A stretch of 64,000 bases of DNA from Trifolium pratense (taxonomy: Eukaryota; Streptophyta; Magnoliopsida; Fabales; Fabaceae): contig NC_060062.1 in the NCBI RefSeq assembly GCF_020283565.1, positions 3,385,322 to 3,449,321 on the forward strand, read 5' to 3'. Within the stretch, counting starts at the first letter, position 1, and the number at the start of each line of letters is the position of its first letter. Position numbers and translations under genes: made by a program. Shown here in pieces: positions 1 to 12,670 of the stretch. Under the pieces are notes generated by a model, which saw nothing but the letters and a program-made list of their open reading frames with translations, was not told the origin of the DNA and did not search any database.

Positions 1-1195
1 TCAGAGTGTGTGGAATCCTTGTTTTCCCGTGTGATCAAAAAATAAGTCTCAATCGATGATTATAATTGATTCATTCTCTTCTATTTAAGGTATGTTTTGA
101 TAATTTTTCAATACAATCAAAAAATAAGTCTCACTTTGTGTTTTATGATCAATCAATCTTAGCCATTAATTGAAATTAAAATCAAAGGCCATGATTTGGA
201 GTAGCTTTTATAACTTACTCTTGGAGTCAATATAACCCTCCTCTTTGTTATATTATCGATTGTTAATTGTAAGAACTAATTATTAAAATATTATTCCAAT
301 CAAATGTTTCATTCCACTCTAACTAATTTTATTTGAGATGTGTCGGATATTAAATAAGTGTATTTTTTAGTTGAGATTCAAACATTGATTCATCACATTG
401 TAATATACATAAGAGAAGTTGATTTGCCAACGTACACTTTCACATCCAACTCTAATCCTTCCATTAAGGTCATTGAGAGAATGACAAAGGTGGACCCTTT
501 GATCGGGTATGATGGCTTCCAACGCTACGCACAATCCGTAAATCTTATTTTTTAGTTTTCTTAGAAACGTATTGGGTGAATGGAACCTCTCTTCGATATT
601 GATATTCGTTCTAGTTGCCCATGTTTTTCTTATCTTCTCCATACCTTCACGAACTACCTATGGTAAAGCAGATTGATGCAAAATAATTTGAGTTTCAGCT
701 ACTACTTTCTCTTCCTAGTCAGAGACTAACTTCGGCATATTTGGATCTACAATCCATTTATCATTTTGTGCGGCAATATATACTTACGTGAGATCTAATT
801 TAATAATTATTGTTTTTTACGAGAAATTCTTTAGTACATTTGCGAAGAAAATAAAAAAAGCAAAAGAAGAAACAAAGTTCTAGAGTGAAACCCTTAATTT
901 TTTACGAGAAATTAATAATAATTATTTTTGTAGTATATCATATATGCTTGAAGAGAAACAAAATCATTTGATATATTATTGAGATAATCAAAATTAATGT
1001 TTTTTTTAAATGCAGTTAATCTTTATGTGTCTCAATAGCATATCAAATGATTTTGGATTTGCCTGAAATTTTACACAAATGATCAATATGGTGTAAACTT
1101 TTTCAATCCAACGATGAATTTTATAAAATTTATATCGGTTAAAACGTTATTGAGATATGTAACTTTTGGTGTCAAACTAATTGATGTCCAACAAA
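1..1195. other. AT-rich intergenic sequence
   Basis: No gene can be supported here. Short open frames at about 358-642 on both strands have no recognisable domain, no plausible splice context and AT-rich composition like the rest of the spacer. Poly-A and poly-T runs are frequent. Confidence 0.6.
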
Positions 1196-1725
1196 ATTGA
1201 GCATCCACAATGAAGAACTCCAAATTTGAGTACTTAAATGAGTCTCACATGGACACGTCACTAACTTATTATTTTTTGATAATAGTATCTAATAGGTACT
1301 CAACCCCTCCAACCTAGCACTTCTTAAAAAGTTATAAAATTGGTCTCATCAATAACTCCACGTCATTACAATAACTTATTATTTAATTATCTATTTTATA
1401 ATATAAATTGATTGAATGATAAAATTATAAAATTAGTATGTACTATTTTTTTTGTAATTCGAAAAAATAATTAAAATTCGAAATTTAATTTAAAATAATA
1501 TTGCAAAATTTTATTTTTGTGATGTACCCAAAAAAATTGTATTTTTGTGTAAATATCCATTAATTTAAATTGAATATATAAAATAAAGTGGATCCCATAA
1601 AAAGAATATTTTAATGAAAAATAAGGTTGGTTCAAGAGAAGAGAGAGTTTTCTTATTTTAGATGTAGTACCTAATAGGTACTCAAATGAGTGGTACTCTA
1701 ATAATAATACCTAATAAGTACTATA
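1196..1725. mobile_element. Harbinger-type deletion derivative (MITE-like copy 1)
   Basis: This stretch repeats, in the same order, the two outer parts of the longer element that follows. Positions about 1200-1513 match 1729-2033, and about 1514-1695 match 2338-2508, at high identity by eye. The middle part of the longer copy, which carries the transposase remnant, is missing. I read it as an internally deleted non-autonomous derivative lying in tandem with its fuller relative. The class comes from the transposase remnant in the neighbour. Exact ends and target-site duplication are not clear. Confidence 0.6.
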
Positions 1726-1728
1726 AAA

Positions 1729-2508
1729 CCATCCACAATGGAGCACTCCAACTTTGAGTACTTAAATGGGTCCCACATTGACATATCACTAATTTATTAT
1801 TTTTTAATAATAGTACCTAATAGGTACTCAACCCCTCCAATGGAGCACTTCTTAAAAAGTTCTAAAATGGGTCCCATCAATAATTTCACATCATTACAAT
1901 AACTTATTATTTAATTATATATTTTATAATATAAATTGATTGAATGATAAAATTACAAAATTAGTATGTACTATTTTTTTTTTATAATTCAAAAAATAAT
2001 TAAAATTCAAAATTTAATTTAAAATAATATTGCCAAATTTTAAGAATTAGATAATTAAAAAATAATTTAAAATAACATTACATAATTTTAAAAACAATTA
2101 ATTTTGTTGATCATCATGCCCAAAACGTTGCCAAATATGTTCGACAAGATCATGTTGAAGTTGAAGATGAGTTCGCCTATCTTGAATTTGTGCTCTTGAC
2201 AAGGGTAGCCCATTATGGATAAATACCATCGGCTAAATAATACCCCATATTATATTAGGTTCTATTTACCGAATATTGCACCAATGTCTATATGGTTGGC
2301 ATTAAATTTTTTTAGAGGCATGCCAATTCAAAAATTATGCTTTTGTGATGTACAAAAATAAAATTGTGTTTTTGTACCATTAATTCAAATTAAATATAGA
2401 AAATAAAGTGGGCTCATGAAAATAATATTTTAATGAAAAATAAGGTGGGTCCAAGAGGAGAGAGAGGGTTCTTATTTTAGAAATAGTACCTAATAGGTAC
2501 TCAAAGGC
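1729..2508 (-). mobile_element. PIF/Harbinger element with transposase remnant (copy 2)
   Basis: Longer copy of the repeated element at 1196-1725. Its left part (1729-2033) and right part (2338-2508) are shared with copy 1. The unique centre, about 2040-2337, holds a decayed Harbinger transposase tail on the minus strand. The tract with repeated 'acctaataggtact' motifs lies near both ends. The element is non-functional because its coding remnant carries stops and frame changes. Confidence 0.6.
2100..2305 (-). pseudogene. Harbinger transposase C-terminal remnant
   Basis: The reverse complement at about 2305-2215 reads, in one frame, a sequence containing YNMGYYLADGIYP, then a stop, then WATLVK. 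This is the hallmark C-terminal part of plant PIF/Harbinger transposases (DDE nuclease family). A second stop lies just upstream, before the YNMG motif. After a frame change, 2210-2105 reads a tail containing LVEHIWQRFG, which also fits the family. No N-terminal nuclease part and no companion Myb-like ORF is visible, so this is a dead remnant. Identification is from motif memory; a translated search against plant transposases would settle it. Confidence 0.65.
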
Positions 2509-2509
2509 A

Positions 2510-4435
2510 TATACCAAATGAAAAATCAATTCAATTGCAACAATATGATGATCGATACGCAACAACAAAACACCCAAAAACAACAAACTGCAGTAGAGTC
2601 CAGATACTCAACAAAAAATCAACAGTGTATGTCAATTCAATTAATTAGCAATGGTAACAATTCAACATAAAAATTACAAAATTGCAAAGAACAGTCACAA
2701 TAGAGAAGAACTTAACAATGTTCCTTAAGGGAGAATCACACAAAACGGAGATTCAAGTCGCGGGGGAGAGTGAAAGAGACCATATGAGTGGTGCGAAGAA
2801 TGAAGGAGACAATGCGAGTCGCAATAGAGAACAAAGATGTGTGCAATGCGAGTCTAATAATTTGCACACTAATTACTCTTTTCTTATACTATAAGATAAG
2901 ATAATTGAAAATCTCAATCTTGATTAAACATTTACCTACATACATTGTACTCCAAGATTTCTACACAAGGAAAACACATGGAAAAGGACCATGACTTCAA
3001 AATGCATGAGCTTAGACATGTCAAGGGTGTGGTCTCATACATGAATGAAGGATGCTATATGTTGTCCCTTCTCACCAAGCCACTAAACTAGGTAAGCAAA
3101 ATCTCCTATTGAGTTTAGGTTAAGCACTTAAGCTTTCTACAATTGTAATTTAATTCAAAGCATGATATTTTCACTAGAAAAAATATATCCAACTCATTTT
3201 TGCCAAGTATGTGAATATCTTTATTTTTTCTTTAGATATGAATTCAGTTAAGTGGAGACACAATAATAATATTAGAAACCTTAAAGATCAGATATCCAAT
3301 TCCATATAACTAGAAAAATTAGTCAAAGATAATATAATCATAGTTCCCACTAATTGTTTCCTCACCAACATCAAAGCACTATTTTGAGTTGAGCCATGTG
3401 TGAACTCTGAACTGTGAAGTGCATTCTCATCATGCATATGCATCATAAATTTATTAAACATGGCTGCGCCACACCATCCAATACTTTCATTTATTTACTT
3501 ACCGACAGCTGCATTGCATGACATATATTCACATTAATTTTGATACTGTAGGTGTATAAATAGTGTTTACGGTATTAAATTTTCTATACTGTATTGAAAA
3601 ACTTTGTGGACCTAAGAATTAGTATTTACCTTAACAATGTACAGGAAGATAGGGCTGCTAATAATCCAAGTCGATCTTGAATAGTTCGATTGAACAATTC
3701 ACTCGTAAACTTGGTTCATAAATCAAATGAGCTAAACTTAAGTTAAAAATTAATTTCGTTAAATTATATATAATTCGACTCGTGAACTAGCTCGTTATAT
3801 ATATAACTTTCTAAAATTTGTTTCTTTTTTAATAAACTTTCTAAATTTTTTAAATGTACACATAATGAACTTTCCGGTTCTTATGTACGACTATTATTCA
3901 CTTTCCCTTTACCAAAAAATAATTTTACTCATTTACTCTCTTTCTCAAAAGAGTCTAGTTAAGACAATATGTGTAAAACTTGTTGCTTTCAAAATATGAG
4001 TCAAAATTATTTCGTAGGTTGCGACAAATTTGATCTATTGAAGTTCGTAATTGAAAGAATATTTTGAGAATAATTATGGAATTTTATTGGTTTTTGCTTT
4101 GTAACTTTATTACTTGTATTAATATCGCTTAACAAATGTTTGGTCTAATGGGGAGAGATTTAAATAGTATGATAGGGATTTTGGGTTCTATTCCCCCGGG
4201 TCATTATAAAAAAAAAAAAACTTCTTTAAAAATTTTAAATAATAATTTTTTATTTAAATGTTTACTCATAAAAACACTTGAGTTGGCTTAAACTAAAAGT
4301 CAAAAACTGACAAAAGTGGTGGAAATGATTATTTTTAAGTGATTTATATTCACATTTAAGAAAGAAAAATCATGCAATGCCAAAATAAGGAAGCTTCATT
4401 GAATTCAAATACGATAAATTGGAATGGTTGTTGAT
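2510..4435. other. AT-rich intergenic sequence
   Basis: No supported gene. The open frame at about 2682-2894 is low-complexity and unrecognised. A short SINE-like tail ending in an A-run lies at about 4135-4213. A region at about 3650-3800 contains GAGCTAAACT/GAACTAGCTCG-type words common in plant dispersed repeats. Nothing else stands out. Confidence 0.5.
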
Positions 4436-4709
4436 TCATTACTCAACAAACAACAACTGTCTCTTCCTTCTCCTTCTGCGTGCTCCTTCCTCCACTCCTC
4501 TTTCCTTTTCGTCACTCTACTAACTACTCTCATCACACTTTCTCTTCATATCTATCTATCTATATAACTATCTATTCCAATTTCCAATTCAACTTTCCTT
4601 TTCTTTCTTCTTTTTTGCTATTTTTTCTATAGCCCACAATCTTAATTAGCTTTCATTTCATTCTTGCATGCTCATTTTCATGTAAAGATCGTTACTTTAC
4701 ATCTGGGTG

Positions 4710-5078
4710 GTAAGAATAAGAAATTCTATTAATTTGATTTATGTAATTTAATTTAATGTGTGTTTTTTATAAACAATAGTTATTTTATGTCATACCCATG
4801 AAATGTTTGATCAATTACCAAATTGGAATTTTTTGCATTGAAAGTTCTCATATTTCTACCCTAGAGTGCTTAAATAAGATGAGGCGAGTTTCTTTTAGCT
4901 TAACTAAGATTTTGAGTTCGATTCCTGACTTGGGCATGCAGAGATTAGTCTATGTGCAGTTGCTCGCTGAGGATATCCGATTTATAAAAAAATGATCTTT
5001 AATTTCTATTTATATTTCATGTTTGTTTTTGTTCTTTAATAATAGTAATTGGAATCTTTGTGGGTTTGATTTGTGTAG
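4710..5078 (+). other. Probable 5'-UTR intron of the ceramidase gene
   Basis: A CT-rich, leader-like stretch (about 4440-4640) is followed by a good donor (GGTG/GTAAGAAT, intron from 4710) and a good acceptor (TTGTGTAG, ending 5078). These lie just ahead of the ceramidase ATG at 5156. I infer a leader intron. It contains a SINE-like insertion at about 4878-4993. Transcript data would confirm it. Confidence 0.45.
4878..4993 (+). repeat. SINE-like repeat, copy a
   Basis: It carries a tRNA-like B-box word (GAGTTCGATTCC), then GACTTGGGCATGCAG, and ends in an A-run after 'gatttataaaaaa'. The same arrangement recurs at about 30922-31045 and 37850-38027, so it is a dispersed family. The class (tRNA-derived SINE) is inferred from the B-box and the A-rich tail. 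Confidence 0.45.
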
Positions 5079-5155
5079 GGAAATGAGAAGAACTAGCTAA
5101 GCTTGAAAAATTGAACATTTTTTGGTTCATTTGAATTTGGAGGGTTTCTGCAACT

Positions 5156-8100
5156 ATGAGAATTATTTGGACATTTTTGTTGCTACTTATAGTGCTATTG
5201 AAGAGTGATGTTGCATATTGTGATTACTTGGTTGGACTTGGAAGCTATGACATTACTGGTCCTGCTGCTGATGTTAACATGATGGGGTATGCTAATGCAG
5301 AACAGATTGCATCTGGGGTTCACTTCAGATTGCGGTCTCGTGCTTTTATTGTAGCTGAGCCTAAGGGTAATAGGGTTGTGTTTGTTAATCTTGATGCTTG
5401 CATGGCTTCACAACTTGTTACTATCAAAGTACTTGAGAGGCTTAAAGCTAGGTAATAATAGTAACTAATCTTTTTTCTAGATGTTACCATGATAGTTACT
5501 TACTTTTAGAAATTATTACAATAGATTGACTATGAATGAAGGAGATTTTCTATAATTTCTGCTAGTAGTATAGTTGTTAATGCTCTGAGTTAATTATACA
5601 ATAGATCCATAATTGGACAAGGTAAACCTGCTTACAATAAACGATAATAAGTTGACATTTTCAGAATTGGATTTCATGCATTGACTCAGTCACCATTTTT
5701 GTCGTTGCGTGAAGATTTGACGGCTTATATTCCAAATTAAATCTGATTTCGTGAAGTAGAATACGAGCCATCTGATCTTCATCCAACGACAGTTATCCCA
5801 TGTCTGTGTGGCTTCATGATTCTCTTGATGCAGGGAATTCAGGGTCCAACCTTTTCCTGAATCCCATCATCGTGTGTAGCACGACACTGCCTCCCTTTTT
5901 ACACTCCTGACACGACACTTTACTTTGTTTGACAGATATGGTGACGTATATACAGAAAATAATGTAGCTATTAGTGGAATTCACACCCACGCTGGCCCCG
6001 GGGGTTATCTCCAGTATGTTGTATATATTGTAACATCTCTTGGATTTGTTCGCCAGTCATTTGATGTCCTAGTTGATGGCATTGAGAAAACCATCGTCCA
6101 GGCCCATGAAAATCTCCGCCCAGGATCAATTTTTGTCAATAAGGGTAAGGAAAGTCTTATCATGCATTCTCTTCCCTTTCTCCCTTAGGTATTTATAATA
6201 GATAACTTCAACGTTATTTATTGGGATTTTTGCATACTATTGAAGTATTCAGAAAAGCATGAAAAACTATAGGAAACAAGTTGCTCAGTTTTAGGTTTAA
6301 TTTTACATTGTGTTCAATTGTCTCTGATGCGTGCATCAAATCTTTACCTTTTATGTGTTTTTCATAACTTTTTGTGTAAGAAATGAATAAAAAGGGAATT
6401 ATACATGAGTGGAAATTGTACATGTTCACCACTAAAACCAGATAAGAAAATGTTGCAGTGGTATTGAGTCCCACATGATTGATGTGATTTATCTTTTTTC
6501 TGAAAAAGAAAAGCATCAATTTGATGTTCCCCGCTATCATGGAAATTGAGACACCTTGAAAAATAAAACAAAGACAAGGAAAATGAGTGTAATGAAATTC
6601 ATAAGTAAGACCCGGATATGATGTTATTTTCAACTTGCAGGAGAGATTTTAGATGCTGGTATTAATCGCAGTCCTAGCAGTTATCTCAACAATCCTGCTG
6701 CAGAGAGAAGCAAATACAAGTATAATGTTGATAAAGAAATGTCTCTTTTGAAGTTTATTGATAATGAATGGGGTCCTGTGGGAAGCTTCAATTGGTTTGC
6801 TACTCATGGAACTTCAATGAGTCGTACAAACTCATTAATTAGCGGGGATAATAAGGGTGCTGCTGCACGGTTTATGGAAGACTGGTTTGAGCGAAAAGGT
6901 TCTGTAAGAACGGATTCTGCTGAATTTGAAAATGACGAAGGCTTACCTCGAAGAATTTCAAACATAATTCCCACTCTTCATGATAATCGTAAGTTTTATT
7001 TTTCTTATGCTGACTGCAATTCTTCAGTCTTGTTCAAATAATTGTCCGATTAAGAATATCATGCTAAATGATCGTGTAACATTTCAATCACAATAAATTC
7101 ATTTTTTGAAACATTTTATCGCTTTCTTAATTTTAAAAAGAAAATAAGTCCCCACCTCCCCTCCAAAACCCTCCATCCAAACTTACCCTTAAAGTCTCAA
7201 TGTTGGTAGACTTCAATGGAAATCGTCTGCAAAACATACATGAATGATACCTTACTTTATATAAGTATTAATATTTAATGTAAAATATATTTTGTAGGAC
7301 ACGAGTTGGGTGGATATCTGATGAAAATATTTATAAAATGAATTATATTTTCTAATAATCTCGCTTGAAATTTTTTGGTATAGATCATGAATTACTGGAA
7401 CTTGCTGCCTCATTCCAATCTCCTCCCGGGAGACCAGCAACCAAAACTTCAAGTGTTGCGAGACGTGTGAGAGGTGCCCTTAGGCAAGTTAAGAAACCTA
7501 GATTTGTATCTGCATTTTGTCAATCAAATTGTGGTGATGTTAGTCCAAATGTACTTGGAGCCTTTTGTACAGACACCGGACTACCTTGTGACTTCAATCA
7601 CAGCACATGTGGAGGGAAGAATGAGTTATGCTACGGCCGAGGACCTGGGTACTTATTTATTGCATGCACGCTCAGTTTTTCTGTAGATTTTGCAAATTTA
7701 CTTAATTTCTTGCAATTACTAAATTGCCTCTTATATTTCAGTTATCCAGATGAATTTGAAAGTACACGCATTATAGGGGAGAGACAGTTTAAAAAAGCAG
7801 TGGAGCTATTCAATGGAGCATCCGAACAGATTAAAGGAAAGGTGGATTTTCGACATACCTACATAGATTTCTCCAAGCTTAAGGTAAATGTTTCTAGCAA
7901 TGGTGCTTCTAAGGTAGTAAAGACATGCCCTGCTGCAATGGGATTTGGCTTTGCTGCCGGAACAACTGATGGACCTGGAGCATTTGATTTTAGGCAAGGT
8001 GATGATCAGGTAAGAAATGATTCTATACCATATGCTTACCCTTTATCTTAGACTTGCATTCTTCATTATGCTTACATTTTTAGTGTGTGTCAGGGGAATC

Positions 8101-10388
8101 CTTTCTGGAAACTGGTCCGCAACTTACTGAAAACGCCAGACGAGGAACAAATAGCATGTCAGCAACCAAAGCCTATTTTGCTTGATACCGGTGAAATGAA
8201 GCTTCCGTATGATTGGGCTGTAAGTTACTCGTTTATGCTGAATATTATGTCTTATAGTCTCCAGGCTCAGTTCAGTCATGGTTAATGGCATAGAGATTGG
8301 TTTTAACAGGTCGCTCACTTTCAATGAACATAAAAGTTCATCTTAGTAAACTTTTAATTATAGAGCATTGCATAACTTGATCTTCTTGGCTTGGTCACTT
8401 TATTAATTTAAATTAAAATAATTTCAATGAAGTTGTTATTATTTATTTTGGAAAAAAATACTATACATCTTATCTTAGTTGTTATGAAACTTTTCCAAGA
8501 CCTACATTTGATGTTCATGGATGACTTCCTTATGTCTCTCTCCATTTTTTTTCTGTCGTACAAATACCATATGATAACATTTACTTATTCAGCTTTCTTC
8601 CATTGTGTTCCATTGCAGCCTTCAATACTTCCAATCCAGATCCTCCGAATTGGGCAGTTTGTTATTCTTAGTGTACCAGGAGGTATTACTCTTAATTTCT
8701 TGTAATGATGTTACTTTGGAATTTATGTCCTTTACATCTTTCAACTATCAATGACCTTGGTCTAATGAGAAGTACAAGTACTATGTAAACCGAATCAATG
8801 AAAATCAGCCTATCATACATTCTTAGCTGTTGAAAGTCTTTGAGAATGAAAAGACAAAAATATCTTGAACAATTCTTGATCATGATGTTCTGACTATTTG
8901 GGTTCCGGCACTACTTTGCGCAATTCAAAGCATAGCTGCTTCTTAATTACTCAAGTCTTTTTCACTTCACTTTCTTGTTTAATATGTTGCTGTGCTATTA
9001 TATTATATTATATTATATTATATTATATTATATTATATTATATTATATTATATTATATTATATTATATTATATTATATTATATTATATTATATTATATTA
9101 TATTATATTATATTATATTATATTATATTATATTATATTATATTATATTATATTATATTATATTATATTATATTATCATTGCTCTTTTCCTTGGAAGTTC
9201 ATTGTTACTATGTATGCATACAAGTGATTTTGAGACAATCCAAGTTGGCCTATGTATTTCCTTGGGTGATTCGTGCCTGTTGTAATTGTTTTAATTCTGA
9301 CAGAATTTACAACAATGGCTGGGAGGCGGCTTCGTGATGCAGTGAAGACAGTGCTAAGTGGTGACAAAGGCTTAGGTAGCAACGTTCATGTTGTTATAGC
9401 AGGGCTGACCAATACTTATTCACAGTATGTGACCACATATGAGGAGTACGAGGTGCAAAGATATGAGGTCAGTCGTAACTTTTGTTGAAAGGGACACAAA
9501 CCTTTTTTAGATTGCAGTAGCACGAGCAAATGGAACATTAGTTGAACTTGAAGTTTACTATCTTTGTATTTGCAAGACATAGATGAAGACCTAAACCTTC
9601 CTAGCATATAGAATAGTCGGCTGTCTACTTCTACCTTTCCTAGCTCTACACAATTAAATCATTGCGCATCCGTGTGCTGCCCACGAACCAACATTTACAG
9701 ACACGTGGGAAATGTTATATTATACGTTGATGTTTCGACTAAGATCATAGTCATAGACCTTTTCGAAAACATTTGTTTCGACTAAGAACATTATATGTAA
9801 TACGTAACTTTCTAACTTAATTTTTTATTGTGTCAGGGTGCTTCCACATTGTATGGTCCGCACACATTGAGTGCATACATTCAGGAATTCAAGAAGCTTG
9901 CACACGCTCTCATCAGTGGCCTGCCTGTAGAATCAGGCCCGCAACCCCCAGACCTTCTCGACAAGCAAATAGGTTTACTAACACCAGTAGTGATGGATGC
10001 AACCCCTCTTGGTGCAAGTTTTGGGGATTGTAGCTCTGATGTGCCAAAAAATTCCACCTTTAAGAGAGGTGATACAGTGTCGGTTACTTTTTGGTCTGCT
10101 TGTCCTCGAAATGACCTTATGACTGAAGGTACATTTTCTCTCGTGGAATATCTCCAAGGAAAGGATACTTGGGTTCCTGCTTATGACGATGATGATTTCT
10201 GCGTGCGTTTCAAGTGGTCAAGGCCATTCAAACTCAGTACTCATAGTAAAGCCGCAATAGAATGGAGAATACCGCAGGATGTAGCTCCTGGCGTATACAG
10301 AATAAAACATTTTGGAGCTGCAAAGGGGTTGTTCGGGTCAATTCGTCACTTTACAGGTTCATCTAGTGCATTTGTAGTAACAAACTAA
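5156..10388 (+). CDS. NCER: Neutral ceramidase (9 exons, 763 aa)
   Basis: Hydrolyses ceramide to sphingoid base and fatty acid. Plant members enter the secretory pathway. Exons: 5156-5451, 5936-6144, 6641-6988, 7384-7648, 7742-8009, 8094-8219, 8619-8682, 9304-9467, 9837-10388. All junctions are GT-AG and keep frame, giving 763 residues, close to the roughly 780 I recall for Arabidopsis NCER1. A hydrophobic signal peptide covers about residues 1-22. The metal-site motif GIHTHAGPGG lies at 113-122 and the catalytic-serine motif NCGDVSPN at 333-340 (Ser338). The C-terminal immunoglobulin-like domain follows in exon 9 (FWSACPRNDL). The start is the first ATG before the signal peptide. Intron 7 contains a 36-unit pentanucleotide repeat. 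Broken copies of this gene lie at 12598-12670 and 14970-16577. No inactivating change is seen here. Confidence 0.93.
8996..9176. repeat. (TATTA)36 pentanucleotide microsatellite
   Basis: About 181 bp of uninterrupted TATTA units inside ceramidase intron 7. The repeat is open in all three forward frames because the 5-bp unit never makes a stop. The resulting IILYY-type peptides are artefacts. Confidence 0.95.
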
Positions 10389-11072
10389 AGGGAGGCACAT
10401 TGATCCATTTCTACTTGTTCAATGGTCTTAAAAAAAAGTTATAATTTATATATAATTTGAGATTTGTTCATGTTGTACTAAAGTATATCAGAATATATAA
10501 ATTAAATCAAGGTTGATTCCACCATAGTTATATGTTTTCTCACATCATGAAGTTTTTAGGGATAACCAAATTCCATTATATCATTTTGGGGGCTTTTATG
10601 CACAAGACATGGTGCATCCATAATATCTCTTGAGATCACAAAAAATCCATCATCATTATCTAAAAGTGAGAAAAGAATGCACTGATGCAACAGATTAATT
10701 AAAGATAGGATTATTATATTTATTGCAAAAAAGTGAGAGAAAAAAAATTAAATAAGGACAGTATTTTATTTATGTAGTGGAATAAATAACGCTTTTATTT
10801 ACGTCTTAAGAGAGTTGATTAATCACTTGAACACAATATTTTGCTTAAATATTTATTTATTGTATTTACATAATTTATGGACAAAATTTAAAAGATTATC
10901 ATATATAGCTTTTTCTTTAGCGAAAAAAAAAAATCAAAGATTATCCCGTAAAAAAAAAAAAGATATCATAGGTCAAGACCCAAATCCCCAAACATCAAAT
11001 TAAGCTCTTTGCCAATAAGGAAACGTCAGCCGCAAAAGTTCTTCCTTCCTTCGCAACACGTTCAGGTTAGAG
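10389..11072. other. Spacer between ceramidase and F-box gene 1
   Basis: AT-rich 3' flank of the ceramidase gene and upstream region of F-box gene 1. No further gene is seen. A-runs at about 10926 and 10951 make short open frames that are not credible. Confidence 0.5.
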
Positions 11073-12245
11073 ATGGACATATCACTTACTCCAACAAATG
11101 TTCATGTTAACACTTATATACCTGATGATATTATTGTCTTCTCTATTCTCTCTAAACTTTCTCTCAAATCTTTGAAACGATTTGCATGCGTACGTAAGTC
11201 ATGGTCCGGCTTATTTAATGACCCTACTTTCATGACTATGTACAGCAAGAGCTTTTTAACAAAGGGTCAATCTTATTATGATGATAAGTCTCTCCTCTTA
11301 TATATGATAGTAGATGGTGAAGACAAATATAGTTTGTATTCTCTTTCTGGTGAGAGGTTTGAGAATAGATTCAAATTAGATTGGCGGAAGTGTTTTCTAG
11401 AGAATCAGGATGACCAACTTCCTGTGTCTTGGTTTGAAATTTTGGGTTTTGTTAGTATTAATGGCACTATTTGTCTTCGTGGTGGCTCTAATGGTGTTAA
11501 GAAAATTATATTGGGGAATCCAACTACAAATGAATTCAAGGTCATTCCTTCCAGCTTTTGTGAACATGGAAATTGTTTGAGTCATTTTTCCTATAATCAT
11601 TTAGTTGGTTATGATCGTGTTAGAGATGACTATAAGGTGATTCAGTTCACAGAGTGTACACCATGTAACCCTAAAGACTTCAGCAAAAACTTTTGGGAGA
11701 TATATAGTCTAAGAAGTAATTCGTGGAGGAAAATTGATGTCAATATGCCTAATACTTATAGGTACATTGAACAAGTGTACATGGATGGAGTGACTCATGA
11801 ATGTTGGGGTAAACGTGGAAGACGGTCATTTTTGGGGTCATTTGACTTTAGCCGTGAATCTTTTGTTAGAACACCCTTACCCTCTTATGTAGATGATTGT
11901 TTTGATATCGCTTGGAAACACTTGGTAATATTGAATGGATCTATTGCTTTCATCTTAAATTATAAAAAGACATCTACATTTGACATTTTAATTTTGGGCG
12001 AAGTCGGTGTAAAGAAATCATGGACTAAACTTTTCACCGTAGGAGCCTTACCAGCTTGCCTTAGATATCCTTTTATTGCGGGAAACAAAGGCAAGATATT
12101 GTTCGGAAGAAAAGACGGTGAACTAGTATGGTTCGATTTAAATACCGGAATGATTGATGAGATTGGGGTTAAAGCAACGAAATATTGTTGTATGATGCTA
12201 TTCCATAAAGAATGTATTCTTCCAATTGGAGGAATATATAATTGA
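11073..12245 (+). CDS. F-box protein with F-box-associated domain (390 aa), gene 1
   Basis: Likely a substrate-recognition subunit of an SCF (Skp1-Cullin1-F-box) ubiquitin ligase. The F-box lies near residues 15-55, with IPDDIIVFSILSKL followed by CVRKSW. The remainder fits the F-box-associated interaction domain of the plant CPR1/At3g06240-like group, with landmarks such as LVGYDRVRDDYKVIQF and IYSLRSNSWRKI. It is a single exon of the usual length for this large, fast-evolving family. The start is the first in-frame ATG, 14 residues ahead of the F-box core. It is clearly paralogous to gene 2 downstream. One extra residue (IIVF instead of IAF) sits in the first F-box helix. The target cannot be deduced. 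Confidence 0.88.
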   Translation: MDISLTPTNVHVNTYIPDDIIVFSILSKLSLKSLKRFACVRKSWSGLFNDPTFMTMYSKSFLTKGQSYYDDKSLLLYMIVDGEDKYSLYSLSGERFENRFKLDWRKCFLENQDDQLPVSWFEILGFVSINGTICLRGGSNGVKKIILGNPTTNEFKVIPSSFCEHGNCLSHFSYNHLVGYDRVRDDYKVIQFTECTPCNPKDFSKNFWEIYSLRSNSWRKIDVNMPNTYRYIEQVYMDGVTHECWGKRGRRSFLGSFDFSRESFVRTPLPSYVDDCFDIAWKHLVILNGSIAFILNYKKTSTFDILILGEVGVKKSWTKLFTVGALPACLRYPFIAGNKGKILFGRKDGELVWFDLNTGMIDEIGVKATKYCCMMLFHKECILPIGGIYN

Positions 12246-12597
12246 TTTTTTTCTTCTTCTTGCTTTTAGCTAAGAGGTTATGATTATGGTTATTAGGATT
12301 TTACTTTGTATATATAGTGGCTTGCCAAATGATTAATGATTATATCATAATTATGTTCTAGTGTATGCCAAATTAATTAGAAACAATTTGATCATATGGA
12401 TTTTTTTTCATATTAGTTTTATTTGATGGTTTTTTCTCTTTCTTTATCTGCAAACTGATATAGTTAACAGTACTCTATTAATGACACAACTTATGTTCTG
12501 TCAAAGAAAAGAACTCTGGCTTGTTTGTCTGATCAATTGATTGAAGGTACAATCTCTTAATTATTTGAGTCTTTCAATTTTTAGAGTCTTACACTAA

Positions 12598-12670
12598 TAT
12601 GTAACCACATATGAGGAGTACTATGAGGTGCAAATATATGAGGTGAGTTGTAACTTTTGTGAAAAGATAC
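12598..12670 (+). pseudogene. Ceramidase exon-8/intron-8 scrap
   Basis: The sequence reading TTYEEY-EVQ-YE and the following donor plus first intron bases (about 70 bp) match the end of ceramidase exon 8 and the start of intron 8 (about 9425-9492), with a 3-bp insertion and a few substitutions. It lies between the two F-box genes with no adjoining exon, so it is a stranded duplication fragment. Confidence 0.75.

Noticed and set aside
358..642. Overlapping frames on both strands near the window start, possible gene fragment
   Set aside because: No recognisable domain, no splice context and no ATG context that favours either strand.
6214..6633. 139-codon minus-strand frame
   Set aside because: It lies within ceramidase intron 2, is antisense to the gene and has no recognisable domain.
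8898..9337. Three overlapping forward frames of about 100-120 codons with IILYY repeats
   Set aside because: They are translations of the TATTA microsatellite inside a ceramidase intron.
11397..11600. Antisense frame within F-box gene 1
   Set aside because: Shadow of the sense coding sequence.
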